Below are positions 12,759 through 18,805 of a DNA stretch of 18,805 nucleotides, in pieces; the first letter of the stretch is position 1, and each line of letters starts with the position of its first letter. The stretch is from NCBI GenBank assembly GCA_027296525.1, contig JAPUJA010000301.1, positions 1 to 18,805 on the forward strand. Reading direction: 5' to 3'. A program made the position numbers and the translations under genes. Under the pieces are notes generated by a model, which was not told the origin of the DNA, did not search any database, and was given only the letters and a program-made list of their open reading frames with translations. The DNA is from Pseudomonadota bacterium. Its GTDB lineage: Bacteria; Pseudomonadota; Alphaproteobacteria; UBA828; JAPUJA01.

Positions 12759-15539
12759 TCAGCCCTTCGTGATGTTGTATTTCTCGGCGACCCATTCGGC
12801 CAATTTTTCCGCCGGCAAGGGTCGGCTGTAATGGTAGCCCTGCGCTTCGTCACATCCCTGAGCGCGGAGATATGTGACTTGCTCCTCGCTTTCCACGCCC
12901 TCGGCCGTGACCTGGAGGTTGAGGCTGTGCCCCAGCTGGATCACGGCGTCGGTGATCGCCGCGAGGTCCGGTTGGGTCGTAAGGTCCTTGACGAAGGATT
13001 GATCGATCTTCAACCGATGTATGGGGAACTTCTTGAGATAGGCGAGCGACGAGTAGCCCGTGCCGAAATCGTCGATGGCGATTTGGGCGCCGAGCTCCGA
13101 CAGGCGGCGAAGCCTCTCGACGACTTCGTCGGAGCCATCGACCACCACGCCTTCCGTGATTTCCAGCTCGAGCCAACGAGGATCCATTTGGGACTCCTCG
13201 AGAAGGGCCTCGACCTTGGTGACGAAATCACCATCCTTGAACTGATCGGCCGAGACGTTCACGGCCACGCGGAACGACGGTAGGCCGGCGTTCTGCCAAG
13301 CTTTGTTCTGCTTACAAGCCGCTTCGAGCACCCACTCGCCCAGGGGCGCGATGAGGCCGACGGCTTCGGCAATGGGAATGAATTCGCTGGGCGGAACGAG
13401 TCCCCTCTCGGGATGCTGCCATCGGATCAACGCCTCGACGCCCATTAAATCATGGTTGGTAAGATCGAGTTGAGGTTGGTAATGAAGCGCGAACTCGCCG
13501 CGCTCCAGGGCCAAACGTAAGTCCCGCTCCAAACCCATCCGAGCCTTGACCTCGGCATGCAACTTCTCGTCGTAAAGCTGATAGACGCCGCGTCCCCGGG
13601 TTTTGGCCTGATAGAGCGCGAGATCGGCGTTCTTGATCAAGTCCTGCGCTTCCATAGCGTCGTGCGGAAAGAAGCTGATGCCGATGCTGGTGCCTGATGT
13701 TATCGAGATTCCATCGACGACAAAGACCTCCTTAAGACATTCGATGATCCGTGCCGCGATCTTGTGAATGGTCTCGATATCTCCGAACTTAGCCGCGACG
13801 ACCGCGAATTCATCGCCGCCCAGACGGGCCACCGTATCGACCTCCCGAACGCTCTTCACCAGCCGCTCGGCCACCTCCTTGAGTAACGCGTCCCCGATCG
13901 GGTGACCAAAATTGTCGTTGACGTTCTTGAAGCCGTCGAGGTCCAGGAACATCAGTGCGACAGCGTGGCCGCCTCGATTCGCGTTCTGAAGCGCGAGCTC
14001 CAAGCGGCGCTTAAACAGATTGCGATTGGCGAGGCCGGTCAACGGGTCGTTGAGCGCCAGCTTGCGGATGAGCGCCTCGGCGTCCTTGCGCTCTGTAAGA
14101 TCGACGACCGTGCTCAGCACGTTGAGCACCTGGCCATCGGTCGAGGAGAGGGGCGCGCCCGAGATTTCCACATGCCGATTTTTTCGGCTTCGTCGGCTGA
14201 TGAACGTCGCTTCGCATGTTGACGCAATGCCTTGCGACCAATTGGCGCATTCGCGGTCGACGATCGGCACGCTCTCGGGCGATAGGAAGGATCGGTAGTT
14301 CTTGTCGGTGATGTCTTCGATTCCCTCCACTTCAAGCAAGGCGCACAAGGCGGAATTTGCAAAAATGATCTTACCGTCCGGGGCGATCTGCCAAATTCCG
14401 ACGGGGCTGTGTTCGACCAGCACCCGGTAACGCTGTTCGCTTTCTTCCGACTTCTCGAAGGCGGCCTGCATCTCGTCTTTCGCGAGCGCCAGTTCCTTGG
14501 CCAGATGCGCATGAGCCGTCGCCTCTTCTTCGTACCGAAACCTGGCATCCCGGGTTTCCTGCAGGTGGTGACGCAGTTGCATGGTCAGCCGGTTCCATTT
14601 GCCCTCGGCCCGCTCGCGTTCGACGACGCGCCCGAGCTGGATGCCGACTTGAATCACGACGTCAAGAAACGGTCCATCCGGTTTGGCCGCGTTCTCCGAA
14701 AAGAATTCCAGCGCGGCCACCACCTCGCGGCCCATGAGGACGGGAAAGGCAAAGCCCGACTTGAGCCCGGCCGCGTTGGCCGGCTCGGTCCGCAAGAAAT
14801 TCGAGTCCTTCGTCACGTCGTCGATCCAAACAGGCTCGCCGGTCGCTAGAACGCGGCCCGGCAGCCCTACCCCCGGTCCGAATTTGGTCGCGTGGGTTGC
14901 CTGGCGGAAAGCCTCGAAGCGCCCGGGGTCGGAGAGGCACCAGAGTTCCGTCGGAACCAGCTCGGATGTATCGCCCTCGGTGAGCCTGTAAACATGCCCC
15001 ACCAGCCAACCGGTAAAACGGCACATTTCATCCAGGCAGGCTTGCATCGCCTCATCGAGCGTGGCGGCCTCGTTCGCGGCGGCGGTGATCTTTTGCAGCA
15101 GCCCGTCCGCCTGGGATCTCTGAACCAGGACCTCCTTGGCGCGATTGCGTTCGGCGACGACCCGCACCAATTCGAGCGCCGAGATCGTCACCCCGATCAC
15201 GGCCGCACAGGTCGCGGTGATGACGAATTCCCAACGCGCGAAGCCGTCTTCCCGCTCGTAATCGGAATAGAGATACGGCCCGAGATAGTCTTTGAGCACG
15301 AACTCCCACCCGAACATGACCAGGAAGACGATCATGACGGCCAGGGCCGCCGTGTAGACGACGTGCCAGGGTTTAATAATGCTCGAGGGCGTTTCCCGGC
15401 GAGCGAGGCGGCCAAGACCGCTTCGGGTGCGGGCTCCGACGATCGAACCGCCGATTTTTAGAGATAGCCGCATGCTCTGCCAATTCGCCCAAATGAGTCG
15501 CGCCGGTCGATCGGCCCGGCCGGGTTTCCCCACGGCCAT
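12759..15539 (-). CDS. GAF-PAS-GGDEF-EAL cyclic-di-GMP turnover protein
   Basis: A 926-residue inner-membrane signalling enzyme. Two hydrophobic segments (about 58-82 and 105-124) anchor the N-terminus. A GAF domain spans about 145-305 (GPGVGLPGRVL, then GFAFPV), a coiled-coil linker about 315-368, and a PAS domain about 370-485. The GGDEF domain (about 490-655) has an intact GGDEF at 574-578 and an RxxD inhibitory site at 565-568. The EAL domain (about 670-915) keeps EALIRW (from 702), LEITEG, DDFGTGYSS, KIDQSFV, AEGVES and QGYHYSRP. Both the cyclase and the phosphodiesterase sites look competent, so the net direction is probably set by GAF/PAS signals. An in-frame ATG at 15473 is an alternative start; neither ATG has a clear ribosome site. 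A stem-loop with one mismatch (12737-12754) follows the stop. Confidence 0.95.
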   Translation of the reverse strand: MAVGKPGRADRPARLIWANWQSMRLSLKIGGSIVGARTRSGLGRLARRETPSSIIKPWHVVYTAALAVMIVFLVMFGWEFVLKDYLGPYLYSDYEREDGFARWEFVITATCAAVIGVTISALELVRVVAERNRAKEVLVQRSQADGLLQKITAAANEAATLDEAMQACLDEMCRFTGWLVGHVYRLTEGDTSELVPTELWCLSDPGRFEAFRQATHATKFGPGVGLPGRVLATGEPVWIDDVTKDSNFLRTEPANAAGLKSGFAFPVLMGREVVAALEFFSENAAKPDGPFLDVVIQVGIQLGRVVERERAEGKWNRLTMQLRHHLQETRDARFRYEEEATAHAHLAKELALAKDEMQAAFEKSEESEQRYRVLVEHSPVGIWQIAPDGKIIFANSALCALLEVEGIEDITDKNYRSFLSPESVPIVDRECANWSQGIASTCEATFISRRSRKNRHVEISGAPLSSTDGQVLNVLSTVVDLTERKDAEALIRKLALNDPLTGLANRNLFKRRLELALQNANRGGHAVALMFLDLDGFKNVNDNFGHPIGDALLKEVAERLVKSVREVDTVARLGGDEFAVVAAKFGDIETIHKIAARIIECLKEVFVVDGISITSGTSIGISFFPHDAMEAQDLIKNADLALYQAKTRGRGVYQLYDEKLHAEVKARMGLERDLRLALERGEFALHYQPQLDLTNHDLMGVEALIRWQHPERGLVPPSEFIPIAEAVGLIAPLGEWVLEAACKQNKAWQNAGLPSFRVAVNVSADQFKDGDFVTKVEALLEESQMDPRWLELEITEGVVVDGSDEVVERLRRLSELGAQIAIDDFGTGYSSLAYLKKFPIHRLKIDQSFVKDLTTQPDLAAITDAVIQLGHSLNLQVTAEGVESEEQVTYLRAQGCDEAQGYHYSRPLPAEKLAEWVAEKYNITKG

Positions 15540-16029
15540 AGAGTTTGAACATCAAGATTAAACAAATGTTTACCTGCCCCCGGGCAACCGGGGGGATCGG
15601 CAAGAGCCCGGCCCGGCCACAAGCGTATCGTGCGGGAGGAATCGGCGAGCCCTTTGCGCGCCCTCGATCAGCGAGGCGCCTCTAAACAGCCCGCCCGCGC
15701 TCTGTTTTCAGGTGCGGAATTTGTTATAAGCTATTGCAATAAAATTGCATTATTCACACTAATTGAGCTCGAGCGCGATCTCTTCCGGGCCGCGCCTCGC
15801 CAGGACCGTCGCCTGGACGCGAACGCCGGCGCCGCCGTCCCAAAGATTGCAGGGCTAGCTCGGCTCGAAGTCGGCCTCCGGCCGTTGCGGCAGCCGGCAT
15901 CGATCGAGTCACAAGGATCTGGATGGCTCGTTCCGTCGAACGATAAGGCCGGGCTGTTGTCGTTGAGTCTGATCTTAACGACTTGATCTGCCTCCAGGGC
16001 CAGTTTTCGGAGGGCGGGACAGAAAACGC
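15540..16029. other. Intergenic region upstream of the GGDEF-EAL gene
   Basis: No convincing gene lies in these 490 bases. A plus-strand frame at 15630-15986 (118 codons) lacks a ribosome site and protein-like composition. An AT-rich patch at 15719-15765 contains TGCAAT-AAA-ATTGCA (15735-15749), a perfect 6 bp inverted repeat that could be an operator or part of the promoter for the leftward c-di-GMP gene. The amine dehydrogenase gene ends at 16030 without an obvious intrinsic terminator. Confidence 0.45.
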
Positions 16030-18090
16030 TCAGAGATTGCCGAGCGCGATCCGCTCCTGGATGTAGGGTACGTCCGGGATCGCCCCATCGAGCTCACGGG
16101 CGAAGCGGTGACCCGAATAGACGGCAGCCTGGATGGCGCCCGGCGCGAGGCAATCACCGATCCGTTCGCAGAGCTTGATCCCCGCCTTCTCGAGCGCCTC
16201 GGGATCGGCCACGAGCTGTTTGTAGAGCGCATCGTCGGGCCGGCGCGAGGCCACCATCATGATCGAGCCGCAGGCGCGCGTCTCGCTCTCGCCGCTATAG
16301 ACGTTCGCGAGTTCGACCTCGCCGTCCTTGATGCCCGTAAGGGTGCGCTCGGTCACGAGCTCGATGCCCTCGGCGAGGAGCTGGGGCATGAGCCGGGGCC
16401 GCTCGAGGGTGTACTCACACCATTGGGAGATCGCGCTCAAGGGGGTGACGAGGGTGACCTCGTGCCCGTCCGCCCGGAGCTTCTGGGCGATCACGCCTCC
16501 CATATAGTAGTGATCGTCGTCGAACACGATCACCGGGCCTTCAATCTTCGCGCCGTTTTTCAGATCGTCCGGGGTGTAGACGTTGGCGCCGTCCGAGCCC
16601 GGAATCGCGACGGCGTTATGCAACGCCTCGCCGCCCTTTTTCCAAGACGAGCCCGTCGCGATCACCACGACATCGGCGCCGTAGTCGAGCACGTCCGCGG
16701 CCGAGAGCTCCGCGTTGAGATGGACTTCGACATTCTTCATCTTTTCGATCTGGATCTGACGGTAGGAGGCGACCCGCCCCCACATCGCGAGCCCGGGAAG
16801 CTCGCTCTCGAAGGCGACCCGTCCGCCGAGCTCGCCGGCGGCCTCGGCGAGATGGACGTCGTAGCCCCGCTGGCCGAGCGCCCGGGCGGCCTCGAGGCCC
16901 GCCGGGCCGGCGCCCACGATGAGGACGTTGGACTCCGAGCCCTTCGGATCGATCATCTCCGGATGCCAGGCGCGGCGGTGCTCCTCGCCCACCACCGGGT
17001 TTTGGGTGCAACGGATCGGCATGTGGACCTCTTCCGAGGCGATGCACATGTTGCAGCCGATGCACTCGCGAATGTCCTCGTTGCGTCCTTCCTCGATCTT
17101 CTTGGGCAGGAAGGGATCGGCGATCGAGGGCCGCGCGGCGCCGATGAAGTCGAGCACGCCGCGGTTGATCTGATCGGCCATGGTGTCCGGCGAGGTGAAG
17201 CGCCCGGTGCCCACGACCGGCTTGCTCGTCAGCTTCTTGACGCCGCCGTTGATGGCCTCCTGATAGGCCTCGGCGTCGAACCGTGAGGGCGCCGAGTCGT
17301 TGGGCCAGGGATTGCTGCAGATATCCCAGAGATCGGGCAGCTCGGCGAACATCTCGATGATCGCGTGGCCCTCCTCGAGCGTGATCCCGTCGGGCCCCAG
17401 GTTCTCCTCGGGCGTGAAGCGACAGGCGACGGCGCATTTGTCGCCCGCCGCCTCCTTCGTGTCCTCCAGGATCTCGCCCATCAGGCGCGTGCGGTTCTCG
17501 AGCGAGCCGCCATACTCGTCGGTGCGATGATTGGTGAGGCGCGACAGGAAGCGCGCCATCGTGGTGATGTGATGGCCGCAATAGACATAGACGAGGTCGA
17601 AGCCGGCGCTGATCGCGCGCGCCACCGCTTCGACATGCCAGCGGCGCAGATCGGCGATGTCTTTCATGTCCATCTCCCGGTTCATGACCGGGTCGAGGTA
17701 GAACTCCTGCTTTATGACCGAGGGGCCCATCGGGATTTCCTTGGTGTGACGGTTCGGGCCCGCGTTCGAGTGGGCGAGCTGGATGCCCGCCAGCGCGCCG
17801 TGTTCGTGTACTGCGTCGGCAAAAATCGCAAGCTGGCGGACGTCGTCGTCGTTCCAGATCCGGATCTCGGGGTAGGCCGAGGCGTCCGAGGTCGGGTGGA
17901 TCGAGCACTGCTCGGTGCAGACGACGGCCCAGCCGCCCTCGGCCTTCATGCCACGGAAGGCCGCGTCCCCCTTAGGCATATAGACCCCGAAACCGTTGCA
18001 GTGGGGCACCTGATAGAACCGGTTTCGGGCGGTCTTGGGGCCGATCTTGACCGGTTCAAAAAGAACGTCGTAGCGCGGATCGCGAGCCAT
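16030..18090 (-). CDS. Trimethylamine dehydrogenase-family FMN/4Fe-4S/FAD oxidoreductase
   Basis: A 686-residue soluble enzyme, co-linear with trimethylamine and dimethylamine dehydrogenases, which oxidatively demethylate amines and pass electrons to ETF. The first about 340 residues form the OYE-like barrel. Cys31 in QVPHC matches the cysteine that covalently binds FMN, and Tyr170, His173 and Asp265 match the catalytic trio. Cys343, Cys346, Cys349 and Cys361 hold a 4Fe-4S cluster. GAGPAG (393-398) opens the nucleotide-binding second half. In the substrate bowl only one of three aromatics remains (Trp262); the others are Gln61 and Glu353. Trimethylamine is therefore unlikely. Dimethylamine, dimethylglycine (DgcA-type), N-methylproline or another secondary amine are candidates. 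GAGGGAGA before the ATG supports the start. No partner gene is adjacent. Confidence 0.92.
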   Translation of the reverse strand: MARDPRYDVLFEPVKIGPKTARNRFYQVPHCNGFGVYMPKGDAAFRGMKAEGGWAVVCTEQCSIHPTSDASAYPEIRIWNDDDVRQLAIFADAVHEHGALAGIQLAHSNAGPNRHTKEIPMGPSVIKQEFYLDPVMNREMDMKDIADLRRWHVEAVARAISAGFDLVYVYCGHHITTMARFLSRLTNHRTDEYGGSLENRTRLMGEILEDTKEAAGDKCAVACRFTPEENLGPDGITLEEGHAIIEMFAELPDLWDICSNPWPNDSAPSRFDAEAYQEAINGGVKKLTSKPVVGTGRFTSPDTMADQINRGVLDFIGAARPSIADPFLPKKIEEGRNEDIRECIGCNMCIASEEVHMPIRCTQNPVVGEEHRRAWHPEMIDPKGSESNVLIVGAGPAGLEAARALGQRGYDVHLAEAAGELGGRVAFESELPGLAMWGRVASYRQIQIEKMKNVEVHLNAELSAADVLDYGADVVVIATGSSWKKGGEALHNAVAIPGSDGANVYTPDDLKNGAKIEGPVIVFDDDHYYMGGVIAQKLRADGHEVTLVTPLSAISQWCEYTLERPRLMPQLLAEGIELVTERTLTGIKDGEVELANVYSGESETRACGSIMMVASRRPDDALYKQLVADPEALEKAGIKLCERIGDCLAPGAIQAAVYSGHRFARELDGAIPDVPYIQERIALGNL

Positions 18091-18724
18091 GACCCTGTCT
18101 CCCTCGGATGATTTCCACCGACTCTATCCCAACGCGCCGAACGCGCCAAACCCCTCCGTGGCCCAATTTCACCCTGTCGGCGCGTGCGGGAAAGCGTTAT
18201 CAGTTCGGGTCGCGCGAAGGCTGGGATGGGTGGCCGTGCGGTCGAAGGCACCGGTCTTGAAAATCTAAGTCCATGATTTTGATTCACCGCGACTGATCTC
18301 AATTAGGCCGGATTTGTGCGCTTCTTGCGGCTCCATGTAGGTCTATTCAGCGCGGTGAGATGCAGCTAATGGCAATGAGTTTGTGACCAATCGGTGACCT
18401 AACCGGGGAAGCCCCCCATCCCCCCTTCGCGCGTGTGCGTTAATCGCAGCCTTTGAGGATCACCGTTTCACAGGGATGCGTGTCAGCATGTGCCACCCGA
18501 GGCTGGGTGAGCCTGCATGATGGTCCAGGCATAACAGAGCAATTATGCATAGTGGGGGGGGTACTGGCGCTTGCGTGTCTCGCCATGTAGGGGGCCTTAA
18601 ACGACGACAGGGCTATCTTTAAATACGCCCGCATTCCATTCGCTGAATGTCGGCGGCCAGGGCGCGATCCTGAGTGCTGCCCCATTCCACTGAAGGCCCC
18701 TCATGGACTCATGTTTTTCGCCCT
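18091..18724. other. Intergenic region upstream of the amine dehydrogenase
   Basis: I find no supported gene in these 634 bases. The 81-codon minus-strand frame at 18440-18685 lacks a ribosome site and recognisable features. AAAATC-9 bases-GATTTT (18260-18280) forms an imperfectly placed 6 bp inverted repeat about 170 bases upstream of the dehydrogenase start. GTGACC occurs twice, 11 bases apart (from 18382). A run of eight G lies near 18554-18561. These may be regulatory sites for the leftward gene. From about 18440 base composition is less GC-rich and may hold an unrecognised RNA or remnant. Confidence 0.4.
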
Positions 18725-18753
18725 AAAGAAAGGGCGAGCCCGAAGGCCCGCCC
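18725..18753 (-). terminator. Intrinsic terminator of an off-window minus-strand gene
   Basis: Read on the minus strand, GGGCGGGCC, a TTCG loop and GGCTCGCCC form a 9 bp stem (one G-U pair) followed by TTTCTTT. This is a textbook Rho-independent terminator. No minus-strand gene in the window precedes it, so the terminated transcript must begin beyond 18805. The last three bases of its 3' arm and the T-run can also pair with a downstream AGGGCGA, which is probably incidental. Confidence 0.8.
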
Positions 18754-18805
18754 GCAAGTTGGAAAAGTAGATGTCGATAGACTCGGAAGGCAAGCCCTAG
18801 TCCCC

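Noticed and set aside
15630..15986. 118-codon plus-strand ORF
   Set aside because: No ribosome site, irregular composition and no recognisable domain; it crosses the AT-rich patch that looks regulatory.
16108..17286. 392-codon plus-strand open frame opposite the amine dehydrogenase
   Set aside because: Antisense of a gene with complete FMN, 4Fe-4S and nucleotide-binding motifs. No supporting signals.
18440..18685. 81-codon minus-strand ORF
   Set aside because: No ribosome site, no hydrophobic or domain pattern, and mixed third-position composition.

Overview
This is a GC-rich window with strongly G/C-biased third codon positions in most genes. It reads as chromosomal DNA of an alphaproteobacterium. 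The PAS_5-type protein, the DUF1989 protein, the trimethylamine-dehydrogenase-like enzyme and the large GAF-PAS-GGDEF-EAL protein all fit that group, but no rRNA or tRNA is present to fix the taxonomy. I see no transposase, integrase, phage gene or CRISPR array.

Left part (1-4740). A minus-strand pair encodes a cysteine-rich DUF1989 protein followed by a cation diffusion facilitator transporter 10 bases downstream. Divergent from it is a LOG-family gene, then an orphan PAS_5 protein ending at a good plus-strand terminator. Next, on the minus strand, is a beta-lactamase-like serine hydrolase whose start lies in one frame and whose catalytic body lies in another. I read it as a pseudogene with a small internal deletion.

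Middle (4740-11100). An exported M20 metallopeptidase runs rightwards. A minus-strand series follows: DUF1326 protein, small membrane ORF, MFS permease and PhyH-type Fe(II)/2-oxoglutarate dioxygenase. The last two are 5 bases apart and probably form an uptake-plus-oxidation unit. Divergent from DUF1326 is a classical SDR dehydrogenase, with a 3 x 14 bp tandem repeat between the two starts. Behind the SDR lie three tandem 17 bp palindromic repeats.

Right part (11100-18805). An exported LPPG-motif protein (RcnB/CigR-like) is followed by an AT-rich non-coding stretch. An exported Sel1-repeat protein converges on a 926-residue cyclic-di-GMP enzyme with intact GGDEF and EAL motifs. The last gene is a 686-residue FMN/4Fe-4S/FAD amine dehydrogenase. 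It keeps the cofactor and catalytic residues of trimethylamine dehydrogenase but has changed two of three substrate-bowl residues. At the right edge a strong minus-strand terminator marks the end of a transcript starting outside the window.

Overall the window looks like ordinary accessory metabolism and signalling in a soil or marine alphaproteobacterium: amine oxidation, import and hydroxylation of an organic acid, peptide hydrolysis, metal handling and c-di-GMP turnover. I did not find a clear undescribed multigene system. The best leads are the altered amine dehydrogenase, the broken hydrolase, the repeat families and an open frame continuing past the stop of the LPPG gene. All statements come from reading the sequence; no database search was possible.
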